Assembly: GCA_026724425.1 (NCBI GenBank)
Contig: JAIUCV010000345.1
Span: 62,001-126,000, forward strand
Reading direction: 5' to 3'
DNA length: 64,000 bases
Origin: Erythrophleum ivorense
Taxonomy: Eukaryota; Streptophyta; Magnoliopsida; Fabales; Fabaceae
In this document: piece by piece, positions 1-11,520 of the stretch
Numbering within the stretch: the stretch's first letter is position 1
Layout of the letters: each line of letters starts with the position of its first letter
Made by a program: the position numbers and the translations under genes
Notes under the pieces: model-generated
Told to the model about the DNA's origin: nothing
The model's database searches: none
What the model saw: the letters and a program-made list of their open reading frames with translations, nothing else

Positions 1-188
1 TCTGAAACATAGGCATTGCATCTGCCTAATAACTTGACCTTATTCAACTTTACTTTGAGTGTTCAGAATGCTATACATACTTAACATGACAGATGAGTAT
101 CCAGTATTTGATGGAAAAGTAAAATTGCAAACAATGGTTTAAGAAATTATCATAGTGAACAAATGTTCTTGGCAAAGAATACAAAACT

Positions 189-3100
189 TCACTTATCTAT
201 ATTGGTTATAGGGCCTTTAAACCAATGCCGACCACTGAGTATCCAGTAAGAAACTACAAGAACCAACAAACATCCAACTGCAATTGGGGTATAGTTGAGT
301 GTCTTAATAGTTATTGGGTAAGAAACAGGCAATGAGAAGAGGACAGAGATGGTCACCACCCAAAGAACTGCTACCCAGCCAACAATGATCCCATAGCGAC
401 CCAAGTTGAAAGGCCCTGGGATGAAAGACTTTTGTGCCAGAGTCACCCTAAAGAAGATAGGAAAGGCATAAGCAATATAGAGGCCAATTGTTGATATGGA
501 CACCATGGCTTGAAAGGCCACTAAGCTTCCAAGAGACTGCAGTACAATTAGAATTTAGTCAGAGAATAGCACCAGGAATACAATGAAAAGAACTACAGCT
601 GATGTTGATTAGAGACTCAGCTATAAGATGGTCTCCATTAAGATCAAAGGTGGGGCATCATGACGGGCCCTGTTAAGGCTATACTCTAAATTAGCATCTA
701 TTTGTATTAGATGATATATTTGTCTTTAAAGGTTGAGTAGAAAAGAGAGCGAATAAAATTTTTGTAAAGACATGTGAAAGCCATTCTTAGGGTTTTTCTT
801 GACAGTTTGAACTTCTAAATCATGTAGACTGATAAAGTGATTTGGAATTTTATCCTTGCCTCCTACCATGTAAATTTCTTTATAAAATAGTGTTCATCTT
901 TAAATTAAGGTTTTTGTCACTTGTGAGTTTGTATTTTGGCCATGTTGCAATCCTGTCTGGCTTCAGGCAAGGGGATGAGTTATAAAACAAATTCTTCAGC
1001 CCTTGCTGAACATCAACTTTTAAGTCATAAGGTTCTTTGATAAAATAAGATCTTCTTAGCAGACATATAAAAAATTATATTTCCTCTTCGGTCACCAGTA
1101 ACAAGACAAATCCATATGAATGATATAAAAAGATTATTATTTTTACATCCGCTGCTCACAGAACTTTTAAAATTTTCATATATTTTTACATACCGGCAGT
1201 GCCATGCAAAATGATATAAAAGCAGACAACCAAACTGCATTTATGGGGACCTCCTGCTTATTTACTTTATGCCATAATGATGAAAATGGCATGGCTCCAT
1301 CTCTAGAGAAAGCATAAGCCATCCTGTATAAATATTGAGCATTAGCGTAACCAGACAGATTGAATTCCTCACAAATGAAAAGCACACCTAGAAACTACTA
1401 TGTTACCTTGAGTTGCTGGTAACTGAACTCATACCACAGAAAAAAGTGGCAACAGCAACCACTCCCAGGCAAATAATCCCCCCAACTCCATTGCCATACC
1501 TTCTCTTGAATGCTAGATAAAATACTTCAGCAATGGCATACCCACCAGCATCGTTATTTTCACTCAAAAGGTAAGGGATGTCAGTAACTGCAAAGGTAAT
1601 GCCCAGTATATAACCCCATCCAACAATAATAGATATCCCAATAGCGCTGATAATTCCTTTTGGTCCATTTCTATCAGCACCCTTGGTTTCCTCTGTCTAA
1701 AATAAAATTAAATAAAGAGGAAGTTTAGTCTAAATCGTCTAGTGACTTTAATCCATCAGTGGAAATGAAAAGCACAAAAATTCAAAAGTGGAGAAACAAA
1801 AATAACTTAAAACTCCTTATGCCTGAATTAAGGTTATTAACAAAGGTCATATAATTACTTATAGCATGAGCAAAATAGTATTGACTCACCAATTTACATG
1901 TTATTACAGCTAGACTGGGTCAAAAGATAGGTCATACAATGTTAGACAATGCTTGTGTCTGTAATCTTGGAAAAAAGAGTTCAAATTAGGACACAACCAT
2001 GGGAAAGGGCCCAAATTTAAGATCCCCAACTAGTAGAAGATGGCAAAAAACTGTTACCCCAACTCAAGTATGCAGTTTAATTTTTCTTACACTGCAAAAT
2101 GCTGAAAATTTACCAAACTATTAACTTATTTGAAATACAACTCAGTGTTGAATTTACGCATTAATGCACTTATATCTAACCCTGAAATGGCAGATGAATC
2201 AGCAGGCTTTGTGAAGTTATGCAAATTGCCCAGCCAGTTTTCAGCTTTAAGCTGACAACAAGAACTCACACACTTAATATTGCCATGATTTTTCTTGGAT
2301 TCAATCTAGAGGGATCAACAAGTATATAGTTTCAGACAACAGCTTTTGAAGGAAGCTTAATTCTATGAACAGAAAGAAAAATAGAAAAAGTTTTACCATA
2401 TGAGCAGATGCATCATATCCACTCAGAGTGTACTGACTCATTAGAAGTCCCAGGAGAAATATGTATGCTCTGCTGCTGATTCCATCCCCATTATCAGTAT
2501 TGAAATGAGTGAAAACAAACTTGGCACTAGCTCTTTCCGTTGCAACAGTTGGAATGAGAATCATAAGCACGAAGACACCTAAAAATTGTTCATTCCATTA
2601 AGAGTTACATAAAGGCTTTTCCCAAAGACTCGAAGAAAAAACAGAGCAAAACAGGGAATTTGTTCTTCACACCTACAAAATTCCAGATGGCAGCTAACTG
2701 CCCAAAGAACGATAAAAATGAGATAGGAAGGCTGTTTATTATAGCATGTAGGAGCAAAAGTCCCCCATGGAAACCAATAACTACATACTTAGATGCCTCA
2801 TATCCACCACCATTTTTCCCACCAGTACTAAGGAGAATGATAACCTGAATAATTTGTGCAAGTGAAAAATCTACACTTGTTGTCACAGCCCACTGAAAAT
2901 AAAAAGAAATCAACAGTCAAAACTTGAAATGGATAATTGGAAATCCACACCCCATACAAGTTAGACCTCTCCAAGAATAGTGAAGGATGTTGAAAATCTA
3001 GTTTATACGACTTCTCAAGAATACCTGACCAATAATATTGAACCTGCAAGAAAAGAAAAATCATTCAATGTGTATCAGAGAAATAATTGTAGGAAGGCAA

Positions 3101-3528
3101 AAATGGCATTGTATCTTATGATTGGACCTGAGTAGCTAATTAAGTGATCAAATTCAATCTTAGGCCCAATGGCATCAACAAAATTCTACAAATTATGAGT
3201 TAAAATTTTTAACAGCATTACACGTAAGTTTTATTTTATTTAACTTCTATGCAGAACCTAACTATCGTGCTGTAGGCTAGCTCAGTTTTAGTATCGGAGT
3301 TTCATGTTAGAAATTGCAGATTAAGTTTCACTTCATTTTTCCGTATTTGAAAAACAAGTGTTGTAGTATTTTTATTTTCAATTAGAAAGCTGAAAAATTT
3401 TTGTGGGTCCCACAAAAGGGGGGAAATGATACTACAGTAATGAACAGTGGAAAACAATGATTCTCCTCCAACTTTTGTGTATATATATATATATATATAT
3501 GTTATAAATGCAGCAGGACTAGTACCCC

Positions 3529-3560
<32 letters not shown>

Positions 3561-5567
3561 ATTAAACGCACAGGACTAGTACTCCACATTTTTAAATGTA
3601 GTTTGGGCATTTAGGATAGTGATTAATATTTCTCAGGGACCTAATATAATTTGGTGTAATAAATGAAATGAACAATAGGTAAATAAACAAAATAGTAAAC
3701 AGTTAGTTATGTGATTAGATGAGAGAGTTCAACGCCCCAGGGAGACTCACCACGAAAACGATGAAAGAAGAGAAAGTTTCCCGGTAAAATCCAGGACAGT
3801 AGTGATCTATTTAGAGAACAAGATATTGGAAGCTACAAAAGAGGAAGACGACAAGATATTCCTCCTTAACAGGGGGCAAAAAAGGAAAACAAGGGCTCAA
3901 ATCCTTCTACTACACTGTAAGTAAACCTTCTGTGTACTTAATTTCCACTCAGACATCTCCTTACACATTTTTCAAATGAATCTAACCCATCATTAAAATG
4001 TTCTGCTGCTCTGCTTTACCAAAATACATGGAGTCATGGAATGCATATCATGATAGCTCAAGTAGGAAGGGTGGGGTGGGATCTAAGAAGAGGTCAAAGG
4101 TTCAACTCCATGTAAACTAAATCACAATCATAAAAGAACAATAAAAGAAACAACGGGAAAAATCAAGACATTTGATGCTGTGATAAATTTGAAGATACTA
4201 AAGAGCCGACTCAATGAGCACTGTCAAAATTCAGACATATATACTACAACAATATAAATTCAAAACAACTTAAATTGGAATTATAGGTCCCCGAGCATTT
4301 AGAGCAAAATTCTTATTATATCTTGAATTATGCAAATAAAGTTTAGAAGATGAGAACAGGGGACCCAGGTGATGAGATACGGAATAAAAAAAAAAGGAAA
4401 CAAATATTTAAATAGTTCTAATTGAATTATACTATTATAAATCCTCTTCAAATGACAGTACACGACAGCATTCTTGGAATAAAATCATGATGGCTGAATA
4501 GAGCGCCCAACATATCAGATTCAGCTACCAGGCATAAGGGTGAAACCAAAACAGTTAAGTCTCCTTCATCCATTATGGAACACTAACTAGAATGATTCCA
4601 AAATCCTTCCTATGGAGATTAAAAAAGAGAGAAACATTATATGGTTCTGATGGCACTTCCAACATGACCTACATGTTATGGAAATGCTAGCACACAATAA
4701 AAGGTCACCGACTTCGATTGCAGAAGATAAATGTTCAGAAGTTAGTTGTAATCGTGGAAAAGAGGTGATAAGTTTTAAAATAAAATGGAATTCAATTCAC
4801 TCGCCAAGTCAGGTATATAGCAATTACCCTGTGTATTATTGGGTGTTTAGACAAAAACTAAAGTACATTGCCACATCTAATGCACATTTTTTAGCTGGAA
4901 AACAATTTTTTCAGAAATTGCTACATTCTAGTATTGATTAGAACCGCTTCAAACAATAATAAGAGGGGGAAAAAATATATAACAATTTTTTCAGAAATTG
5001 CTACATGCGAGTATTGATTAGAACCGCTTCAAACAATAATAACAGGGGGAAAAAATATATAGGATTACCAGCCAGTAATCCAGGAGGCAAAAGGAGCCCA
5101 TCGTGGGCCAGCAAGCTTGGCACTCCAATAGTATAGCCCTCCAGAAGTTGGGTAAGATGAACAAATTTCAGCCATTGACAACCCAACAAAAATGGTGAAA
5201 GCACTAGCTATAAACCAACCATAGACGAGAGATACAGGACCACCATTGCTTAACCCATTGTTGTAAAGGGTTGTGATACCGGTGATCACTGATATGATAG
5301 AAAATGAAAACGCAAAATTTGAAAGGACCCTGCAATTGACAAACAAAGAAAGGAAGGAAAAACAGAAGGTAATCCATAACAACCCAGTGAATCCAACCCT
5401 TAGTGCAAACTGAATTGGAAGTCAACGAGAACACAAAGAAAGAAGAGGAGGAAACTTTACGATAGCTCACGCTTGAGCTCTTGTTTGTAGCCGAGCTCAT
5501 GAAGACGGGCATGGCCAGAATCCAGTGAAGCATCACCATTTCCAACCCCATGAGATGAGAGTACCAT
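189..5567 (-). CDS. BAT1: BAT1-type bidirectional amino-acid/GABA permease, 8 coding exons, 518 aa
   Basis: Exons, in coding order: 5567-5461, 5329-5069, 3043-3025, 2892-2673, 2578-2397, 1696-1407, 1323-1194, 536-189 (stop at 189-191). All introns are GT..AG, and the codon phases join without a break to give 518 aa, the usual size of the family. The ATG at 5565-5567 is preceded by an in-frame TAA 18 nt upstream, which fixes the start. Family signatures: GHARLHELGYKQEL near the N-terminus, the SSYPTSGGLYYWSA block (about residues 100-113), GYDASAHM TEET around 256-267, CGMSSVTSNSR MAYAFSRDGA around 350-370, and a C-terminal GRHWFKGP. Many hydrophobic segments fit a roughly 12-helix APC-superfamily transporter. 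Known Arabidopsis members (At2g01170) move amino acids and GABA across membranes; substrate and membrane here are inferred. Exon 3 is only 19 nt and encodes FNIIGQ plus one base of the preceding Trp codon. The intron at 3044-5068 is about 2 kb and carries an 80-bp tandem duplication. Confidence 0.95.
3481..3590. repeat. Duplicated (AT)n microsatellite unit in BAT1 intron 3
   Basis: Two AT runs (3481-3500 and 3529-3552) are each followed by a similar non-AT segment containing CAGGACTAGTAC (about 3513-3525 and 3571-3583). This is a two-copy minisatellite of about 55 bp in which each unit carries its own microsatellite. It lies in the intron between the microexon and exon 2. Confidence 0.8.
4901..5060. 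repeat. 80-bp tandem duplication in BAT1 intron
   Basis: 4901-4980 and 4981-5060 are two head-to-tail copies of the same 80-bp unit, with three mismatches by eye (two near unit position 27-29, one near position 63). The duplication ends 8 bp from the 5' splice site of the intron that starts at 5068 on the minus strand. Confidence 0.97.
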
Positions 5568-5760
5568 CTTGACCTTGTCTTCTTAGAAGTGAAGAATCAG
5601 AGAAAAGGGCTCGTCTTTTGGTTATTTCAGCGTGAAGGATAAACCTCTTAAAACACTTTGGAGCGAGCGAGAGAGAGAGATATTGCAACTTTGGTATGGT
5701 GTTATTTGTCAACAAAATAGATTTTTTGTCCCTTTCTTCCTTTCCCTCCTTTCCTGGCGT
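5568..5760 (-). promoter_or_regulatory. 5' leader / proximal promoter of the BAT1-type gene
   Basis: Directly upstream of the BAT1 start. Read on the minus strand it is pyrimidine-rich, with a CT run at 5661-5680 of the kind common in plant 5' leaders. No TATA box or transcription start could be fixed by eye. Confidence 0.4.
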
Positions 5761-7159
5761 CTCCTCGCATGAAATCTACCTCCTTCCCTTCCTCCAGCCG
5801 AAGCCAGTTGTGTTGGAGATTCCTTGCAATCATACATTCATTAACACAAAGTCAATAGAACCTAGTCAATAGATCCTTGCACATTGAGTATTGTATGGAT
5901 CTTTTAAATTTGATTTAGATGGATTAGATTTCAATTTTTATTTTAATATTTTTTTTATTTTAAAAGATACAAAATATAAAATAAAAATAATTATTTTATC
6001 TGTTAACTTAAAAAATAATAATTGAAACTAGAAAAATTTAAAAAAAAAAACCAAAATTAGACGATCAGAGCGCATTTTACATATGTACACATGGTACTCT
6101 TTCTCTCGAAGTGTAAAGAAACAAAATTCTTAAAAGAAAGGGATGAAAATCTCTATGAGTCTAAGTATTCTCTTTACATTTATTTTTTTATATTTTATTG
6201 ATTACATCTACAATTAATTTGTAATTGCAGAGATTTGAACTTGTGAATGCACTCTTTACCTTGAAATCCTAACTACTTATAGGCATGGCACTGAAATATA
6301 CAGTTTAACAATGAAGTAATACTATTGAATAGTTCACCAATAATCTTAAATTTAAATTTAAGCCTTTGGAATTGAATTCTTTATTCTTGGAAGGTTGGAA
6401 TCTGGATTCTTTGAATTTAATTTATTAAAAGGTTCATAGATTAGTATATTCTAAGCTACATCTTTTTTATTGGGCCAAAAGTAACTGCATTTTTTTAATA
6501 TAATAACTGCATCTTCTTTATTGAACTTTCAATGTTTGTTTGAGGTATGACAGAACAAAGATTAACTCTGCACATATTTTTAAATTTATAATCTAATTAT
6601 GCACGTGTTTGAATCACCATTTCATGTTCCACCAAATTAAATCATCATTTCAATTAAATGATATCGATAGATAAGAAAGTACTATGTTTTATTAAATTCA
6701 ATTCGAACTATCTATTTTCTCATTTTATTAATTCACGTGTTATGTTTTAACTAAATATCATTAGAGGTGCATCTTAAAGTTATACTGTTTTTTTGAATCA
6801 GCCCAGATTCTCAATTCAAGAATTTATTCATTCATATATGTAGTTCTTCAAGGTTATATAAACTAAGTATACTTTTTTTAAGTTTTATCTGACTACATTA
6901 AACCAAAAATTTAAATGCAAACACCAAACTTAAAATGGAAGCATCAATTAAAGGAAAAAAAAGAAAAAAAAAACTCAAGTAGACACTTACAGTAAAATGC
7001 TTATATTCGGATAGCCAAAAAAAAGAAATCGTACTGCCAAAAGAAAGTCCACAAAGTGAAACAGCCAACAAAGGTTGATTTAATTGATATCATCAAATTG
7101 CATTGAGTAAAACAGGCACGTAATTAATATATCTGACTTACAACTAAGTAACCTATTAT
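5761..7159. other. AT-rich intergenic DNA, no gene seen
   Basis: No open frame of convincing composition on either strand. 5930-6005 matches one half of the foldback element at 8701-8984 (shared TTTTATTTTAATATT and AAAATAAAAATAAT blocks), so it is probably a truncated copy of that family. The rest holds only simple A/T runs. Confidence 0.6.
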
Positions 7160-7368
7160 CTAATTGGACTATTTATATTTTATTATTAAAATTTTAAATT
7201 AAAATATAATAAATATATAATTTGTTAATAATTATTATTAAATATATGATTTAATTAACAATTATACAAATATTTATGAAAATAATATACTTATCATATT
7301 ATTATTAAAAAATTATAAATTTATCATTCTTTAATTAAAAAATTAATAATAAATATATAAGTAATTGT
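7160..7368. mobile_element. AT-rich foldback (MITE-like) element, family A copy 1
   Basis: The left end (ATATTTTATTATTAAAATTT) is the approximate reverse complement of the right end near 7335-7368, giving terminal inverted repeats of about 40 bp. The same terminal sequence recurs at 7905-8088, so this is a small repeat family. Its content is almost entirely A/T, so some of the match may be compositional. Confidence 0.5.
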
Positions 7369-7469
7369 ATATAACTTTTTTTAATTAGTTCTCAATTTTT
7401 TTCTTTTAAAAGAAAATACTACAATTATTAGCGTAGAAACAGGTGAATGCCCAAAGTCTGTGGGCAACT

Positions 7470-7636
7470 GGGCCAAGATCACCTGAAGTACTTTATGTGA
7501 AGTGAGGGGAGAAATAGAGAGAAAAAAATGTGAGATCCACATGTAAGACTCACATGACAGAAGTAGGTCTCACCTCTCTCTCTCTCGGTCTCTCTCCTCA
7601 CTTTATCCCTTGGAGTACTTTAAGGGATCCAAATCC
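7470..7636. mobile_element. MITE, 167 bp, with 10-bp direct repeats
   Basis: Terminal inverted repeats include AAGTACTTTA on the left (about 7486) and AGTACTTTAAGGGATCC on the right (about 7614-7630), and the arms continue inward through AGTGAGGGGAGA against TCTCTCCTCACT. The element is bracketed by the identical 10-mer GTGGGCAACT at 7460-7469 and 7637-7646, which looks like a target-site duplication. A 9-10 bp duplication suggests a Mutator-like MITE; that class assignment is inference. Confidence 0.75.
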
Positions 7637-7904
7637 GTGGGCAACTAGGTAGCTGGCTTACTTGTGCGAAGATTCTTCGTTGCCTGTGCGTGATGTTGAA
7701 CTAATGAATGGACGGTGTGGATCTTCATTGAATGAGAGTTTTGGTAAATATGTTGACCACAAATAAAGAATTGAAAACAACATTAATTTATTCTATCTTG
7801 GAATTCCGATCGAATCATCAATCTTTTGATTCTTTTGTATAGAAGGAGGATGGAAAAAATCAAGTTATTAATACGCAGATACCATAAACAAATTTATGTG
7901 TAAT

Positions 7905-8088
7905 TTTTTATATTTTTATTATTAGATAAAAAGTGCATAATTATTTAATAATATTATGATAAATATATAAATTTTGTAAATAAATATTTAATATTTAATT
8001 AAATTATTTATTTATTATAATATTAGTAAAAATCATATATTTGTTATATTTTAATTAAAAATTTTAATAATAAATATATAAAGAATTG
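7905..8088. mobile_element. AT-rich foldback (MITE-like) element, family A copy 2
   Basis: The right end (TTTTAATTAAAAATTTTAAT, about 8047-8066) is the reverse complement of the left end of the copy at 7160. The left end, TTTTTATATTTTTATTATT, is its partner. It is very A/T-rich, so the boundaries are approximate. Confidence 0.45.
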
Positions 8089-8419
8089 TACTTTAAGTTT
8101 AATCTATATGTTACATTTTTTTCTGGTATTATAAGTTATAAATTTACATGTAATTTATATTACTATTTAATCTTATAATTTTTGTTTTTTATTTAAATAT
8201 TCCACTATACACATTTTTATAGGTATTTTTTAAAATTTTCCATAAATTATTTAAAATTGGAGTTACTAAAATATGATGTGAACCAATCTATTTTTTTTTA
8301 ATTCAGTACATAATTGAGCATAGAATCAAATTTATTTTTTTAATTAATTACTCTAACTCTTCCCCTCTAAAATATCTAACGACTATTTTTCATAGAAAAT
8401 ATCCAATACTCGCCTGAAT

Positions 8420-8700
8420 CATTGAATATTCGTTTTAAGAACCAAAAAGTCTAAAACACTGTAGTTTGCGTCGCTGTTTTTGCCCCTACCTAAAATTTCC
8501 CTGCATGTTAATTTGACGTTGACTTTTCTGTACATACATGCGAAGGATGTCACTATCAGATTCAGCAAAACTTTCAAACGTTGCGTCTGCGTGTAGTGAC
8601 ATGTGGGGCCCAATGCTTCAATGAGCGCACGCATAAAATGCTCCATTCGTTACGCCAAGTACGTGGCACATCAAGGGCCTGATGAGATAAGAACGGAATC
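8420..8700. other. GC-richer patch, possible promoter or gene remnant
   Basis: This 280-bp stretch is clearly less AT-rich than its surroundings. It carries motifs like those bound by plant regulators: TTGACGTTGACTTTTC (W-box-like TTGAC cores, about 8512-8527) and ACGTGGC (ABRE/G-box-like, about 8660-8666). A 75-codon frame on the minus strand (8419-8646) resembles no family I know. It may be a displaced promoter piece. Confidence 0.3.
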
Positions 8701-8984
8701 GAGATTCTTTGCTACGTGCTGGTCAAACAATGATTCGGATTCTTTTTATTGATTTTTTTATTTTAATTATTTATCTTTTTATTTTAATATTCTTTTATTT
8801 TAAAAGAGATAAAATACAAAATAAAAATAATCTTTTAAATTTTATTAAATGATTTGATGAAAATTAAAAAATTATTTTTATTTTATGTTTTGTTTTTTTA
8901 AAATAAAAATTAAATAGTTAAATTTGAAAAAAATAAAATATTTAAATTATTATTTAATTTGAACAGCATGCAGCAAAGAATCTC
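8701..8984. mobile_element. Foldback MITE with perfect 13-bp terminal inverted repeats (family B)
   Basis: GAGATTCTTTGCT at 8701-8713 is an exact reverse complement of AGCAAAGAATCTC at 8972-8984. Inside, AT-rich arms pair (TTTTATTTTAATATT side against AAAATAAAAATAAT and its inverse), giving a hairpin-like element of 284 bp. Partial relatives lie at 5930-6005 and 17595-17812. Confidence 0.8.
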
Positions 8985-9247
8985 AGTTCATAGTAAGGAA
9001 ACACATCCATGTTCATTGGCGGGAGGCAATTATTTATTTTTAAACATGGTTTGGTGGGTTCACAAATCTTTCCTTGATATTGATAACTAGCGATTTCCAT
9101 GGGATGCATGTGACATGGTCCTTGCGAGTTGGTTCGCGCATTAATTGCGTTTGATGCTACTTCTTAGGTCCAAGTTTGAGTGAGCTCTTCTTATTCATGT
9201 TCTATTTTCATTTTTTTCATTATGGTAGAAGATTTAGAATTGAAAAC

Positions 9248-9413
9248 ATCTATATTAAAATTTTTAAAATTTTAAAATTATTTTAAAAAGTGTTAAAATA
9301 AAAAATTTAAACTATATAAAAAATTATAATTAAACATCTTAAGTTAAAAATTTTAATCATGTAATCTTTAAAAATAATTTTAAATTTTAAATTTTTTTAA
9401 TATAAATATTTTT
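9248..9413. mobile_element. AT-rich foldback element (family C copy 1)
   Basis: The arm 9249-9292 (ATATTAAAATTTTTAAAATT) pairs with 9367-9412 (AAATTTTTTTAATATAAATA). The right arm closely matches the right arm of the element at 38710-38877, so both belong to one family. Confidence 0.65.
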
Positions 9414-9639
9414 AATTTGAGGCTTCAATTATACTTTTCCTTACTTTGACTAGGCTTGTAGTACTCTTCTGTTTTTATCTGACCAGGCCTCCCTTCAATT
9501 GGTTTTTCCTCTTTGGTTGGTACACATCTGTGCAGCTCTCTTTTAATTTGCAATCATGCATGTGGTTCTCTAGCATTATTCAATATGTAAACACCATCTG
9601 ACTTTTTATTATCATTATTATTATATATTGAAACCCTGC

Positions 9640-10125
9640 AGTTAGTGACTCGGGTGGCTCAACGAGTACAAAAATAAGGCTATAACAACTTTTGGGGCAC
9701 AAATGCAAGAGGCAAAAGTAGAGGTTTGTTTCTTGCATGGCAAGATGAGGATGATTGCCAAATTATAGAATTCTCTCCTCACTGGATTCATAATATCTCA
9801 GTCTAAAATAGATCAGACCTTTTATCTAACTTTTATTTATGGTTTTCAAATTCGATCTGGCCGATATATAGCCTACGAATGGTTAAGCATATCATTTCTT
9901 ACATCCATCATCCCTAGTTAACTATTGGGGATTTCAATCTAACACCTTACTCGCATGACCAAAAAAAAAAACAAAGCAATGTTTCCGTGATACGTGGCGG
10001 GTATGAGTTCAAAGAGATTGTGGATGCATGTAAATTCATAGATATCAAGCCTAATGGCCCATGGTATACCTAGATAAATAATGGGCAGAGTCATGATGCA
10101 ATACGGGCTAGATTGGTTTATTTTG
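9640..10125 (+). mobile_element. LINE (non-LTR) retrotransposon fragment, endonuclease domain
   Basis: Translated in shifting plus frames, the stretch gives pieces typical of the LINE apurinic endonuclease: GCNARG, then FLAWQ, then the GDFN core (about 9928-9940) with LTPYSHDQK, and later GYEFKEIVDACKFIDIKPNGPW followed by INNGQ. Several stops and frameshifts make it inactive. It ends where a foldback element begins at 10134. No reverse transcriptase follows; the LINE RT remnant at 50180 is 40 kb away and need not be the same copy. Confidence 0.75.
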
Positions 10126-10133
10126 GATTTTAA

Positions 10134-10429
10134 AATAAGACAAAATTATATTCAAAGATTTAAATCTTATAAAATTTATAATAAATAATTTTAAAAATTA
10201 AAATTATTTTTAAGACTCATAATTACTATCAAATTTTAAGAAATTGACTACTAAATTTAGGAGATTTATTAAATTTTTTATATTTAGTAGTAAATTTTTT
10301 AAATTTAATGATAAATCTTTTAAAACTTAGTGGTAATTATAGTTTCTAAAAATAATTTTAATTTTTTAAATTATTTATTATAAATTTTACAAAATACGAG
10401 TCTTTGAATATTATTTTGACTGACTTATT
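10134..10429. mobile_element. Foldback element with ~90-bp inverted arms
   Basis: The arms 10136-10228 and 10332-10427 are reverse complements over nearly their whole length (shared TTTATAATAAATAATTT and TTAAAATTATTTTTA). The element abuts the LINE endonuclease fragment and probably inserted into it. It encodes nothing. Confidence 0.85.
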
Positions 10430-11010
10430 ATGATAGGGTTCTTAGCAAGTATAATCTCCACTGACTTGAGTGCAATTACTGTGATTAACAGTTTGTCAAG
10501 AAAAATTGTCTGTAAGATGTTTTCTTCTTTACTCTCATTCTATTTTGTTTTCAGGTGTTGGGAATTGAGTGCTTTCACACTTGGCTTCCAACTTTGAAAT
10601 ATCAAAGGTGTTTATGATCTTATGTTTCCGTTGTGCAATCTCTTCTTTTGGATTCTAAAAATTAGGGTTTCTATTTGCCTAATCGAACTTCATGAGTTGG
10701 AAGTCTATATCTCAATGTATGAATAGGAGAAATTATTGTGATATATGATTTTGTAGGATATTCACTGTAGAATTCAAAAATTGCCTTACATGTGACTCAT
10801 TTGCTCTGTCAAAAAAATATTACATAAATATTATTTACCAAAAAAGAGTTAAATAATTAATTATTTTGTTTCCTTAACCTTATCTACTATTTCCATTTTT
10901 ACTATTAAATTTATTTCTGGCTACATTAGTCTTTTATCATATTTTATGTATCACAAATTATCAATTTTGCCTAATGGATCTACTTGCATGTACAATATAA
11001 TGCAAGAATC
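10430..11010. other. Intergenic, nothing recognised
   Basis: AT-rich, without a supported gene or repeat on either strand. Confidence 0.5.
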
Positions 11011-11177
11011 TTTTAGAATTTTTTATTATAAAATTTTTATAAATTTTGAAGAGAAAGTGACACAAAAAATAAAAGTATATATGGGGTTTATTCCTTCTTT
11101 TTCCACTCATTCTCCCTTTTTTTATCCTTTCTTTAAAATTTAGAAGAATTTTATAATAAAAAATTCTAAAAATTCCA
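11011..11177. mobile_element. Foldback element just upstream of the copia element
   Basis: Inverted arms: TTTTAGAATTTTTTATTATA (about 11011-11030) pairs with TATAATAAAAAATTCTAAAA (about 11152-11171), and the inner parts (GAAGAGAAAG against CTTTCTTT) continue the stem. Open frames on both strands across it are by-products of the palindrome. Confidence 0.8.
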
Positions 11178-11235
11178 AATTCATACAATGTAAGATCACC
11201 GTGGGCAAATATTAAATAATTGAGTTGACAATTTA

Positions 11236-11453
11236 TATAGGATAGTGCAGATACACATGAATAAGTACTCACTTTGTTATGTGGAGTGTAGAGTCAGTTA
11301 TTGATATTAAGGTTAGGCAGTTAGCAGTAGAAGATAAAACTTATATATTTAAAAGGCTAGAGTTTAGGGATTGAGATATAGTTTACAACAAACAAATGTA
11401 TATATGTAACCATGCATTAAATGAAAAGGAATCTCTTTGCTTCATCATTTTCA
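11236..11453 (+). repeat. Left (5') LTR of copia element 1
   Basis: Matches 15667-15883 along its length (shared TATAGGATAGT start, CACATGAATAAGT, AGGGATTGAGATA, GCTTCATCATTT near the end). It ends in CA directly before the primer binding site. It starts TATAGG rather than the usual TG. Confidence 0.92.
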
Positions 11454-11468
11454 TGGTATCAAAGCATC
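11454..11468 (+). other. Primer binding site of copia element 1
   Basis: TGGTATCAAAGCATC lies immediately after the left LTR. It closely resembles the TGGTATCAGAGC site complementary to initiator tRNA-Met used by most plant copia elements. Confidence 0.85.
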
Positions 11469-11520
11469 AACACTTGGACACCTATTAGCTCTTTTCTTTC
11501 TTACACCTTTCAACAGAAAC

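Noticed and set aside
1194..1385. Longer version of BAT1 exon 7 starting at 1367
   Set aside because: Only the acceptor at 1324-1325 (exon from 1323) keeps the phase and the conserved NSR-MAYAFSRDG join.
3302..3610. Minus-strand open frame of 102 codons
   Set aside because: It translates the AT microsatellites (alternating Y and I) inside the BAT1 intron and has no family signature.
5204..5551. 115-codon minus-strand frame beginning MGLEMVML
   Set aside because: It reads BAT1 exon 1 in the wrong frame and through the intron; the -1 frame carries the conserved GHARLHELGYKQEL.
8419..8646. 75-codon minus-strand frame as a gene
   Set aside because: No recognisable domain, no splice partners; better treated as a possible regulatory or relic patch.
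10946..11272. Overlapping open frames on both strands
   Set aside because: Both arise from the foldback element at 11011-11177, which reads similarly on each strand.
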